Assembly (NCBI GenBank): GCA_003058525.1
Contig: QBVD01000016.1
Location: forward strand, 1 to 42,012
DNA length: 42,012 nt
Source of the DNA: a gamma proteobacterium symbiont of Ctena orbiculata
GTDB taxonomy: Bacteria; Pseudomonadota; Gammaproteobacteria; Chromatiales; Chromatiaceae
Direction: 5' to 3'
Part shown: positions 6,584 to 12,442 of the stretch, piece after piece
Numbering within the stretch: the stretch's first letter is position 1
Layout: each line of letters begins with the position of its first letter
Position numbers and translations under genes: made by a program
The notes under the pieces: generated by a model
What the model was told of the DNA's origin: nothing
Databases searched by the model: none
What the model saw: the letters and a program-made list of their open reading frames with translations, nothing else

Positions 6584-6803
6584 TAATTAACCCTCTCTCA
6601 ACCTTGTTGATTAAATCCCGTACCAACAGACCAGCGTCACCGGAATATCCCTCAGCGAATATCGCAAACACTTCGTCATAAAATTGGTTCGCATTCTCAC
6701 AGAAATAGTCGGCGAGAACAGCGGCATCATCGTCATTGAAACCGGGATTCCAGTATTCGTCGCCGGTTTCCTCGTAAAGCTTGGCTTGTTCGTGGCGGTT
6801 CAT
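6567..6803 (-). CDS. 78-aa acidic hypothetical protein
   Basis: Begins MNRHEQAKLYEETGDEYWNPGFNDDD; mostly acidic and helical. The start overlaps the stop of the preceding gene (TAATG at 6803). Its 3' end overlaps the ATG of the interrupted membrane gene by 17 bp. No family recognised. Acidic small early proteins are sometimes DNA mimics, but nothing here demonstrates that. Confidence 0.7.
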   Translation of the reverse strand: MNRHEQAKLYEETGDEYWNPGFNDDDAAVLADYFCENANQFYDEVFAIFAEGYSGDAGLLVRDLINKVERGLINDRSV

Positions 6804-7027
6804 TAGTCACCTATCCAGTAGAGCTGTTCATCCCAGGGGCCGGGCTCTGGTGGGGTGGCAGAAATTGTGATTCTTTCCCAGTGGACCGAACAGCACCATA
6901 TATCACCATGAATGTTCGGTTTTGTACCATATGAATACCAAAAACCACTCTCATCCATCGCCATCCACCTAGCCCATAAAGGAACCGGAATGGCATAATC
7001 GCCCCAGCAAACTATTTTGTGATTCAT
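6803..7027 (-). CDS. 74-aa Trp-rich hypothetical protein
   Basis: Begins MNHKIVCWGDYAIPVPLWARWMAMDESG and contains about nine Trp residues. The pattern WxMAMDESGxWY resembles small phage proteins of unknown function. ATG 7027 follows AGGAAAGGAA and overlaps the stop of the 38-aa membrane gene (ATGA), whereas the longer frame to 7051 would overlap it more. Function unknown. Confidence 0.7.
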   Translation of the reverse strand: MNHKIVCWGDYAIPVPLWARWMAMDESGFWYSYGTKPNIHGDIWCCSVHWERITISATPPEPGPWDEQLYWIGD

Positions 7028-7140
7028 TTTCCTTTCCTCTTCAAATACCAATCAGCCAAATACCCCAGCGGGGCCAAAACCAGAAGAAACAGCCCGTATA
7101 GCGAAAACCCGATTAGAGCCATGCCTAGATCAAATGCCAT
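7024..7140 (-). CDS. 38-aa single-span membrane protein
   Basis: Reads MAFDLGMALIGFSLYGLFLL... and ends ...ADWYLKRKGK: one hydrophobic helix followed by a basic cytoplasmic tail, so N-out topology is predicted. RBS AGGA lies 8 nt upstream. The stop overlaps the next ATG (ATGA). Short single-span proteins are common in phage early operons; function unknown. Confidence 0.65.
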   Translation of the reverse strand: MAFDLGMALIGFSLYGLFLLVLAPLGYLADWYLKRKGK

Positions 7141-7168
7141 TTACTCTTTCCTGGTGTGTGGTTAGTCG

Positions 7169-7447
7169 TTACTGCGTGAGTCGGTAATATGCTTTCCCGC
7201 CAGCCAAAGAACCGTTGGCTCGATAGGCACGGCGGACTTCAACAGAAGCAAGCCCAAGCTCCACTAGGTCGCGCAAAATCTCGAACGCCTGGTCCCGGTA
7301 TTTGCCAATCAGTGGCTTTATATCGCTGATGGTTTTCCACTCATCCGACAGGGCCCTGTATCCAGCTCCATGCAAATCGTCATCCCACCATTCAGGTAAT
7401 TCGATTTTTTCTGATGCGTCTGTTGGCTGTGCGTAGTTAGTTACCAT
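7169..7447 (-). CDS. winged-helix-like 92-aa early protein
   Basis: First gene after pL. Residues 35-92 (YRALSDEWKTISDIKPLIGKYRDQAFEILRDLVELGLAS..., ending YYRLTQ) look like a winged-helix domain with a C-terminal wing. It could regulate the left operon or adapt a host factor. The leader from the predicted pL start is only about 28 nt. Its RBS region shares CCACACACCAGG with the leader of the gene at 7140. No N-type antiterminator motif (arginine-rich N-terminus) is seen. Confidence 0.7.
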   Translation of the reverse strand: MVTNYAQPTDASEKIELPEWWDDDLHGAGYRALSDEWKTISDIKPLIGKYRDQAFEILRDLVELGLASVEVRRAYRANGSLAGGKAYYRLTQ

Positions 7448-7470
7448 CTCTCTGCCCTGGTGTGTGGTGG

Positions 7471-7523
7471 GTATGTATTACATACTATACGAAAACGCAT
7501 AAAAGTCAATACAATTATGTATT
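7471..7523 (-). promoter_or_regulatory. pL promoter with two operators
   Basis: On the minus strand, -35 TTGACT (7504-7509), a 16-bp spacer and -10 TAGTAT (7482-7487). The distal operator AATACATAATTGTATT (7508-7523) differs by one base from the distal operator at pR. The proximal operator (7487-7500) lies in the spacer. Centre-to-centre distance is 22 bp, as at pR. An extra palindrome, GTATGTATTACATAC (7471-7485), covers the start point. Repressor and Cro are expected to act here (inference from the matching sites). Confidence 0.82.
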
Positions 7524-7542
7524 GTATTTGCCGAGGAGTATA

Positions 7543-7570
7543 TTGGTTTACGTTATGTGTTTGATATAAA
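7543..7570 (+). promoter_or_regulatory. predicted promoter of the accessory envelope cassette
   Basis: TTGGTT (7543-7548), 16 bp, TATAAA (7565-7570), followed by RBS AAGGGA and ATG 7580. It points away from pL and lies outside the operators, so the cassette could be expressed in lysogens. Boxes match the consensus moderately. Confidence 0.45.
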
Positions 7571-7579
7571 GGGATAATA

Positions 7580-7918
7580 ATGATAGGGAAAATGGGCTGT
7601 TTTACGATTCTGGTTTCTTTGCTTTTATTTGGCTGCAGTATGACTTTGCCGGTCTCTGGGTCTATTCAGGGCTCAGAAGAAACATTTTCTGGGACCGCAA
7701 CAGGGTCACCTGACGGCGGCGGCGTGTTAACAGTGATCTCCAGTAACGGCGCTGTATGTAAGGGGAATTTTGTATATGTGACAGGCAGAGAAGGAAAAGG
7801 TGTATTCAAGTGCGACGACGGAAGGAGCGGGCCATTTGAGTTCGTGTCAACAGGGCATAGAGGTACGGGCTTTGGTGATCTTGACGGGGAAAGGTTTATT
7901 TTTACATTTGGGGAGTAA
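7580..7918 (+). CDS. predicted lipoprotein
   Basis: 112 aa. The N-terminus MGCFTILVSLLLFGCS is a signal peptide with lipobox, lipidated Cys predicted at C19. The mature part is Gly/Ser/Thr-rich with alternating beta-strand pattern (GTATGSPDGGGVLTV, GKGVFKCDDGRSGPF) and two Cys. It is a small beta protein anchored to a membrane. It is the first gene of a rightward three-gene envelope cassette between pL and the repressor, where lambdoid phages carry lysogenic conversion or exclusion genes. Function unknown. RBS AAGGGATAATA. Confidence 0.8.
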   Translation: MIGKMGCFTILVSLLLFGCSMTLPVSGSIQGSEETFSGTATGSPDGGGVLTVISSNGAVCKGNFVYVTGREGKGVFKCDDGRSGPFEFVSTGHRGTGFGDLDGERFIFTFGE

Positions 7919-7940
7919 CATATAAGGAAGAGGGTTTGGA

Positions 7941-8303
7941 ATGAAATTCTTTTTGTTATTTGCAGGGTTATGGGTTTTTTATGCCAGCGTTTGCTTAGCC
8001 GGATTATTCGATGCAACGGAAGATCTAGAGGGGATGGTTGTATTGCACGCTGGAGACGTAGAGCTATTAGATTGCCCGCCATACGGAAAGTATGATTGCC
8101 TATCGTGGCCTTCAATGCTTTTGAAATTTCGATACAAGGAAATTTGTTTCACCTCAGACACTGGTGCTTGTAGTGGCGCTGGGTGTAGGGGGTTCGTGGC
8201 GGCTGGAACAGATGAAATACCTTATTATTTTACAACGGATAGCTTCAGCGGAGATATTAGTAAATACCGGGCGCGTTTTGTGAGATGTCCCGACATGTAC
8301 TGA
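7941..8303 (+). CDS. secreted cysteine-rich protein
   Basis: 120 aa with a clear signal peptide (MKFFLLFAGLWVFYASVCLA, cleavage about residue 20). The mature domain has about seven Cys (LLDCPPYGKYDC, CFTSDTGACSGAGC, RCPDMY), suggesting disulphides in the periplasm. Strong RBS (AAGGAAGAGGG). Overlaps the next gene by 19 bp. No family recognised. With the flanking lipoprotein and membrane protein it looks like an envelope-modifying unit. Confidence 0.78.
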   Translation: MKFFLLFAGLWVFYASVCLAGLFDATEDLEGMVVLHAGDVELLDCPPYGKYDCLSWPSMLLKFRYKEICFTSDTGACSGAGCRGFVAAGTDEIPYYFTTDSFSGDISKYRARFVRCPDMY

Positions 8304-8608
8304 AAAGTTTGAAGGGGGCGGAAGTGGGAGTTATATTAGTATTAACTGGACTGGGGTTAGCTATTTACGGAGGCTTGTCGGGAAAGGGGTTGGTCTTTGT
8401 TGTTGTGCCGATCTTGTGCTCGTCAATAGGCGGGATACTGACACAAGCAAGCGATGGGAAGCTTTATAATTTATACTACAGAGAGTCGAAGGGGCTAACT
8501 GTACATGCCAATGGCGTCAAATATCTATTAAAGATATTTATATATTCATTAGTCGTTTGGGGTGCCGTTAGTATAGTGTTATTCGCTATTGCAAAACTGT
8601 TTTCATAA
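8285..8608 (+). CDS. integral membrane protein, 3-4 spans
   Basis: 107 aa. Hydrophobic segments at about 13-30 (GVILVLTGLGLAIYGGL), 34-52 (GLVFVVVPILCSSIGGIL) and 83-105 (FIYSLVVWGAVSIVLFAIA). A polar loop (residues 55-80) with Tyr/Lys/His separates the last. Starts inside the previous gene (19-bp overlap) with a weak RBS (GTGAG), consistent with coupling. It could anchor the secreted partner or act in superinfection exclusion; neither is shown. Confidence 0.75.
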   Translation: MSRHVLKSLKGAEVGVILVLTGLGLAIYGGLSGKGLVFVVVPILCSSIGGILTQASDGKLYNLYYRESKGLTVHANGVKYLLKIFIYSLVVWGAVSIVLFAIAKLFS

Positions 8609-8622
8609 ATCATTTCCACCCT

Positions 8623-9054
8623 TTAATCTTGTCTATTGAAATCATAAGTACATTCATTATCGATATAATACTTGCACTTTTTTCTGGTTAAGAACAAATA
8701 GACTCTTATAGCGAGACATACCAAGTCTTGGAAATACAAGGGTTTCTCTCTGTCAAATTTTCGTTTCCTGCATATATCACACTCAATACAGCCCGGTGGT
8801 TTTCCAAAATTGATATTCCCGTAATCATCTGGACTCACGTCGGAAATGAGCTTTTCTATACTTATCTCTAGAAACTTTGCGACCGCCGGCCACATGTAGC
8901 ATGGTAATCCACGTTTTTCCCAGTTTGGGATGTTTTGTTTCTTAACTCCAATATTATCTGCTAGATAATACATGGTCTTATTCTTTTTTCTTAAGATGCT
9001 TTCTGCATTTTTGAATGCGTTGAACTTACATTTATTCTCTGATTCAGAGTCCAT
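8623..9054 (-). CDS. HTH regulator fused to a Cys-rich domain
   Basis: 143 aa. Residues ~25-70 are a Cro/CI-type HTH (MYYLADNIGVKKQNIPNWEKRGLP, then FLEISIEKLI). The C-terminal half has CIECDICRKRKF and CKYYIDNECTYDF, a likely zinc site or disulphide cluster. No LexA/CI autoprotease residues are present. The combination is unusual for a phage repressor. The upstream region (9055-9240) carries three TGTTTAC half-sites that may be its operators. Convergent with the membrane gene at 8608. Confidence 0.75.
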   Translation of the reverse strand: MDSESENKCKFNAFKNAESILRKKNKTMYYLADNIGVKKQNIPNWEKRGLPCYMWPAVAKFLEISIEKLISDVSPDDYGNINFGKPPGCIECDICRKRKFDREKPLYFQDLVCLAIRVYLFLTRKKCKYYIDNECTYDFNRQD

Positions 9055-9093
9055 GATCCTTCCATTGTGGTATTTGTATAAAAGTTGGGCAGA

Positions 9094-9204
9094 TTACCCG
9101 TCTTTATGAGACCAATCAAGCTTATAACTCTTTGAAAACACAGGATGTTTACTAATACCATGCAGTCTGTACACGAAACGATTTTGCATTCGTTTGACGC
9201 TCAT
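9094..9204 (-). CDS. 36-aa basic peptide
   Basis: Reads MSVKRMQNRFVYRLHGISKH... and ends SHKDG. Strongly basic N-terminus. Candidate RBS AGGG 8 nt before ATG 9204. It would be the first gene of a leader leading into the HTH/Cys-rich gene. Short length and lack of homology knowledge keep confidence low. Confidence 0.35.
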   Translation of the reverse strand: MSVKRMQNRFVYRLHGISKHPVFSKSYKLDWSHKDG

Positions 9205-9235
9205 GGTGTTTACCCTAATTGCCCGTAAGTAAACA
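9146..9235. promoter_or_regulatory. three TGTTTAC half-sites (putative operator cluster)
   Basis: TGTTTAC occurs at 9146-9152 and 9207-9213, and its complement GTAAACA at 9229-9235. The last two form an inverted repeat with 22 bp between centres. They lie upstream of the HTH/Cys-rich gene, within the 424-bp stretch 9055-9478 that otherwise holds only two tiny ORFs and the palindrome at 9429. Likely a binding region for that regulator (inference). Confidence 0.45.
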
Positions 9236-9284
9236 AATCGTTTAAGCTGTCGCGCCTCTACGAAGTTTGTTAGAGACTCTCTGC

Positions 9285-9398
9285 ATGTTCAACATGCGTG
9301 GTATTAACAAGCAGTTAGGGCAGATCGGTGATGTACGTGACGAGAACAAGAGAAACCACGGGGGCATGTCAGCCTCCACTGGGCACAGTCGAAAATAA
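9285..9398 (+). CDS. 37-aa ORF, doubtful
   Basis: Reads MFNMRGINKQLGQIGDVRDE... and ends STGHSRK, basic. No convincing RBS upstream (GAGACTCTCTGC). It is retained only because it fills an otherwise empty stretch and has a protein-like composition. It could be a leader peptide or chance. Confidence 0.22.
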   Translation: MFNMRGINKQLGQIGDVRDENKRNHGGMSASTGHSRK

Positions 9399-9428
9399 AG
9401 CTTCTCTGGATTATCGCGATATTGTACC

Positions 9429-9450
9429 TGTATTAGCGCTCGCTAATACA
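9429..9450 (+). promoter_or_regulatory. 22-bp near-perfect palindrome over a promoter
   Basis: TGTATTAGCG-CT-CGCTAATACA is perfectly symmetrical over 10+10 bp. It overlaps a plausible promoter (TTGTAC 9422-9427, 16 bp, TAATAC 9444-9449) for the gene at 9479. The half-site differs from the repressor operators, so a different regulator is expected. Confidence 0.55.
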
Positions 9451-9478
9451 TGTGTATCAATATTGAAGGAGAAGACGC

Positions 9479-9826
9479 ATGTGCGACAAGGACAAACAGT
9501 ATGATTTGTTTGGAGACCAAGCCGACAAGCAGCATGACTCGCTCAACGAGCAAGACAAAGGAGGAAACCGACAAGATAGCCGAATAGTAAATCTTGAGCC
9601 AGCTGATCCGGAAGGCAAGGTGGGGCAAATGGTGCAGCAGGAAATGGAGAATCTTGAGACCATTCAAAGACCGCTAACGGTCAGATTGATCGGGAAAATA
9701 TTGATTCCACATAGTGAGGGGTTACTGAAGGTGGCGGCGAAGATGTACCGGGATGACCCCACTCGCTGGTGCTCCTGCATAAAAGTCATTGCCAAGCTTG
9801 TTGCGATAATCAGAAAGCTCTTCTAG
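9479..9826 (+). CDS. 115-aa hypothetical protein
   Basis: Begins MCDKDKQYDLFGDQADKQHD: a polar, disordered-looking first 45 residues, then a helical, basic C-terminus (RLIGKILIPHSEGLLKVAAKMY, ...IRKLF) that could be amphipathic. Good RBS (AAGGAGAAGACGC). Stand-alone rightward gene controlled by the palindrome at 9429. It converges with, and overlaps by 4 bp, the HicB-like gene. Function unknown. Confidence 0.7.
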   Translation: MCDKDKQYDLFGDQADKQHDSLNEQDKGGNRQDSRIVNLEPADPEGKVGQMVQQEMENLETIQRPLTVRLIGKILIPHSEGLLKVAAKMYRDDPTRWCSCIKVIAKLVAIIRKLF

Positions 9827-10071
9827 ACAAAACCCGCCAGGGAGGGCGGGCGAAAGTCGCATTCCTTTAGTGCCTGGTCCAGCGTGCCACGTTCATAGCA
9901 TGAGGAAATGAAGAGCTGCAAGGCCTCAATGATATTTGAAACGGCCTTATCATGGGTATCTCCCTGACTGTAAACGTCAAGTGACGGGCACGCGGATATA
10001 AACCAATCACCGTCCTGTTCGACGGTTATAGGTATGCGCATCTCAAATCGAATTACCTTTTGAGTTGACAT
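9823..10071 (-). CDS. orphan HicB-like antitoxin-fold protein
   Basis: 82 aa from ATG 10071, with GGGGA upstream; a longer frame to 10122 lacks an RBS. The pattern RIPITVEQDGDWFISACPSLDVYSQGDTHDKAVSNIIEAL is the HicB partial RNase-H fold (UPF0150). No C-terminal HTH or RHH domain is evident. HicB normally neutralises HicA mRNA interferase, but no HicA (small dsRBD-like with a conserved His) is encoded next to it, so it is orphaned or serves another regulatory role. Confidence 0.75.
   Translation of the reverse strand: MSTQKVIRFEMRIPITVEQDGDWFISACPSLDVYSQGDTHDKAVSNIIEALQLFISSCYERGTLDQALKECDFRPPSLAGFV
9829..9850 (-). terminator. rho-independent terminator (leftward)
   Basis: On the minus strand CCCGCC-CTCCCT-GGCGGG is followed by TTTT (9829-9832). 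The hairpin overlaps the last codons of the HicB-like gene and would end leftward transcription from the repressor-proximal accessory genes. Confidence 0.65.
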
Positions 10072-10124
10072 TTTAATTCCCCAGGAGAACTTAAGCTCGG
10101 TGCCGTAGCAGAGCGGGGACATCT

Positions 10125-10874
10125 TTAGTGTAGCGCACTTGCCCTATCCATTAAATGAGAAAGCTTCATTACTGAAATATGCGCACCACTCATCACGGTA
10201 CTTTCTCGTTGAGCCTCTTTGGGCTGGTATCGATCATCCAATACCGCCATACATCTCACTGGCTCAGGCAGGTTGATTAAATCAATAGCCATGTGAATCA
10301 TGGCGCTTGCGCTTCGCCTGTTGGGTTTGAGTGCATTGGTGATTAGTCCTTCTATTTGCATATCTGCAACATAGTCCAGGCCGGATGCTCCCCGTAGCTG
10401 TATTTTTGTCTCGATCCTAGTATCGGGTTTCCACAGCTGGTGGTAATTAATAACCTCTCGCACTAGTAGGTCGTGCTCTTTTTCCTTAGGTTCCAGTAAC
10501 TTATCTTGCTCCCAGTCACTGATTTCACATGCCATTCGGACAAATGCTTCTACAGTGTCAGCAAATGAATTCGTATTATATTGACGAAGCACCTCTCCGC
10601 CCTGATTCACAACAAATCCGTACTTTGACAGGATCTTTTTGAAGCCGCGAAAATTCCGTGAGTCTGAAAGATTGAACCCTAACGACGCAAAATGGAAATA
10701 GAAGTTTCCTCCATCAGATATGGTGGCCTCATCAATAATATAAAAGCCAATAATCTCTCCATCCGTATAAGTAATCGGCGTCTGAACCAGGTAGGCTTCG
10801 TTTTCTCCATTTCTATATTTAATGCTGGTGCATCTTAAGCCCATCGCTTGGAGTATGTTTTGGCATTCAGTCAT
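10125..10874 (-). CDS. DUF1828/DUF1829-type protein
   Basis: 249 aa from ATG 10874. The N-terminal half has the DUF1828 pattern: VQTPITYTDGEIIGFYIID, then ISDGGNFYFHFASLG and a Leu/Phe-rich helix. The C-terminal half resembles DUF1829 (helical; IETKIQLRGASGLDYVADMQI). Roles are not established; such genes occur in prophages and accessory islands. The start overlaps the stop of the upstream gene by 8 bp, so the pair is coupled. It lies in the immunity region, where exclusion genes are often found. Family call from pattern memory. Confidence 0.7.
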   Translation of the reverse strand: MTECQNILQAMGLRCTSIKYRNGENEAYLVQTPITYTDGEIIGFYIIDEATISDGGNFYFHFASLGFNLSDSRNFRGFKKILSKYGFVVNQGGEVLRQYNTNSFADTVEAFVRMACEISDWEQDKLLEPKEKEHDLLVREVINYHQLWKPDTRIETKIQLRGASGLDYVADMQIEGLITNALKPNRRSASAMIHMAIDLINLPEPVRCMAVLDDRYQPKEAQRESTVMSGAHISVMKLSHLMDRASALH

Positions 10875-11361
10875 ATTGCATTTCCCATTGCATGGCAGGC
10901 AATTCAGGTGGATCAGTAATTTCAATATTGGCTATTTTACTAAAAAACTCAAGCCAGCTTTGATAATCATCACACGAAATGTCCTCGTCGATAGCATAAA
11001 TATCGTGGGACTCGCACCGTGGGTCTCCTATGTGGTAATGGGGACCATTTATAAATATACCATGAACTCTTTTAGCCACCTCATATTTAGGCACCACCTC
11101 AACCTGGATAAGGCGGTACTTAACGTTATCTAAGACTTTGAAAATAGTGTATAAATACTTGCACCGATCTAGTAGCGGGTCGGCGTAATATCTGAGTTCA
11201 CATATCGCGTCCGGTATTGTCGTAACAGCAACATTGTCGATAACCGTAGACTCAACAAACCACATATTTTCATGGCCTGGCTGCGTCTGCCACGAAAGGC
11301 CAAAAAAAGAAGCTGATTTATCTAATTCTATGAATAAATCAATCTCATCCTTGCTGACCAT
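10867..11361 (-). CDS. 164-aa partner of the DUF1828-type gene
   Basis: Begins MVSKDEIDLFIELDKSASFF; contains RYYADPLLDRCKYLYTIFKV and a GPHYHIGDPRCESHDI segment that could be a metal or nucleotide site (HxH). The composition fits an alpha/beta enzyme-like fold; no family assigned with confidence. AAGGAG lies 13 nt before ATG 11361, longer than usual. An 8-bp overlap with the DUF1828-type gene indicates a fixed two-gene unit, in the style of a toxin-antitoxin or defence pair. Confidence 0.7.
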   Translation of the reverse strand: MVSKDEIDLFIELDKSASFFGLSWQTQPGHENMWFVESTVIDNVAVTTIPDAICELRYYADPLLDRCKYLYTIFKVLDNVKYRLIQVEVVPKYEVAKRVHGIFINGPHYHIGDPRCESHDIYAIDEDISCDDYQSWLEFFSKIANIEITDPPELPAMQWEMQYD

Positions 11362-11389
11362 CGTTACACGCTTTCTCCTTGAAATATAA

Positions 11390-11992
11390 TTATTTCTTCG
11401 TCTTCACAGTCCGCGCCGCCTTTTTCTTGACAACCTTCTTTACAGCCGGCTTCTTCTTTTCTACTTCCACAACTTGCGCTTCTCCCTCTTTGAGCTTCAA
11501 CTCAGGGTCGTCTGAGTTGTATTTGTGGCTATCAGGAACATCGCCCGGGGTCTCCGCGCCCTGTTCGCTTTCGGCCAGTTCTTTCCATTCGGCTTGCTGT
11601 TTGGCGACGGTTAGGATTGTGTCGCGGCCGCGAGGGTCAGCTTCTAAATAAAATCTTTTGAGCCTTTTTATTTCGCTACTGACGATCGCCGCAGCTATTT
11701 CCTTGTTTTCTATTTCTTTTTTGTAAAACAAATCTGTAGACGACCCGAAGTATTCAGCAATAGGCCATAGCACTGGATGCTTGGGATCTTCAATCTCGCC
11801 ACTTAGGATTCTAGCTATCGTCGGTTGGTTTGCTTTTTTGTCGCTGTTTTTTAGAACTGTCTTGTTAATTGCATTTGCAAGCTTGGTAGGGCTGCCGTTT
11901 ATATCTGGGTCAGCAAGCATTAGTTTAGCGAGTGTTTTTGCGACAACGGTATCGCCTGCCTGGTGGGCAGGGGTTTTTTCTCCATTATTCAT
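11390..11992 (-). CDS. phage repressor with lysine-rich tail
   Basis: 200 aa. The HTH lies at about 36-90 (SPTKLANAINKTV..., KKANQPTIARILSGEIEDP, HPVLWPIAEYFGSSTDLFY), typical of CI/Cro-type repressors. The middle is helical (SSEIKRLKRFYLEADPRGRDTIL). No Ser-Lys autoprotease domain. The last ~30 residues are histone-H1-like, alternating Lys, Ala, Pro and Val. It is divergent from cro and controls pL and pR through the paired operators. ATG 11992 lies 6 nt after a TATAAT box and has no Shine-Dalgarno at normal distance, so the mRNA is probably leaderless. Confidence 0.88.
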   Translation of the reverse strand: MNNGEKTPAHQAGDTVVAKTLAKLMLADPDINGSPTKLANAINKTVLKNSDKKANQPTIARILSGEIEDPKHPVLWPIAEYFGSSTDLFYKKEIENKEIAAAIVSSEIKRLKRFYLEADPRGRDTILTVAKQQAEWKELAESEQGAETPGDVPDSHKYNSDDPELKLKEGEAQVVEVEKKKPAVKKVVKKKAARTVKTKK

Positions 11993-11998
11993 ATCCGT

Positions 11999-12060
11999 AT
12001 TATATTCCTATAAGTCAGAATACATAATCGTATTGACAGTAATACGAAGTCGTATATACT
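11999..12060. promoter_or_regulatory. PRM/pR immunity control region
   Basis: Rightward pR: TTGACA (12033-12038), 16 bp, TATACT (12055-12060). Leftward PRM: TATAAT (11999-12004) with a poor -35. Operators: AATACATAATCGTATT (12019-12034), overlapping both -35 regions, and ATACGAAGTCGTAT (12042-12055), inside the pR spacer; centres 22 bp apart. This matches pL exactly in layout. Confidence 0.88.
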
Positions 12061-12066
12061 GTGCGT

Positions 12067-12267
12067 ATGGACATACAGGAAATCGTTTCTGACCTGATTG
12101 AATCTGGTCTGAGTGAAGGGGCAATTGCGGAGATGATTGGCGAGGTCTCGCAGCCCACAATTCACCGGATAAAGACAGGTGAGATAAAAAATACAAGTTA
12201 CAAAATTGGTAGTGCTCTAGTGGCCCTCCATGAACAAGTATGTGGACAACCCAAGGATGCCGCATGA
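12067..12267 (+). CDS. Cro-like HTH regulator
   Basis: 66 aa with an HTH covering most of the protein (ESGLSEGAIAEMIGEVSQPTIHRI, then LVALHEQV). Divergent from the repressor and first gene of pR, so it takes the Cro role. ATG 12067 is exactly 6 nt after the -10 box, where transcription should begin. There is no Shine-Dalgarno, implying a leaderless message. GTG 12061 is too close to the -10 to be transcribed as a start. Overlaps the next ORF by ATGA. Confidence 0.87.
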   Translation: MDIQEIVSDLIESGLSEGAIAEMIGEVSQPTIHRIKTGEIKNTSYKIGSALVALHEQVCGQPKDAA

Positions 12268-12437
12268 GCCGCCTCACCCTCGACGGCTACCCAGTTAATG
12301 CTGTTTATCGACAGCGCCCCCGCCTGCGGTCCTCCTTCTGCCGTGGGTGGGGTTTAAATCCTCCTAAGGCGCTGTTGCAGCGCCTATTTTCGGCGAGGCC
12401 TGTCCCCCACGGGCCTCGCTATTTTTTTTGTGAGTAA
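12264..12437 (+). CDS. 57-aa ORF within the structured leader, doubtful
   Basis: Opens at ATG 12264, overlapping the cro stop (ATGA), and reads MSRLTLDGYPVNAVYRQRPR... It is Arg/Pro/Cys-rich, and its codons run through two hairpins and the terminator at 12393-12429, with the stop after the T-tract. Translation would therefore collide with termination. Either a leader peptide whose translation controls read-through, or an artefact of structured RNA. Confidence 0.35.
   Translation: MSRLTLDGYPVNAVYRQRPRLRSSFCRGWGLNPPKALLQRLFSARPVPHGPRYFFCE
12300..12429 (+). terminator. hairpin series ending in a strong terminator
   Basis: Hairpin 1: GCTGT/ACAGC (12300-12315). Hairpin 2: AGGCGCTG-TTG-CAGCGCCT (12367-12385). 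Terminator: GCGAGGCC (12393-12400) pairs with GGCCTCGC (12412-12419), followed by TATTTTTTTT. It sits between cro and the CII-like gene, so replication genes require read-through or another promoter. No N-like antiterminator is recognised in the window. Confidence 0.85.
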
Positions 12438-12442
12438 AACCC

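Noticed and set aside
7666-8115. 149-aa minus-strand frame opposite the lipoprotein gene
   Set aside because: The plus-strand genes there have signal peptides and strong RBS; the minus frame has neither.
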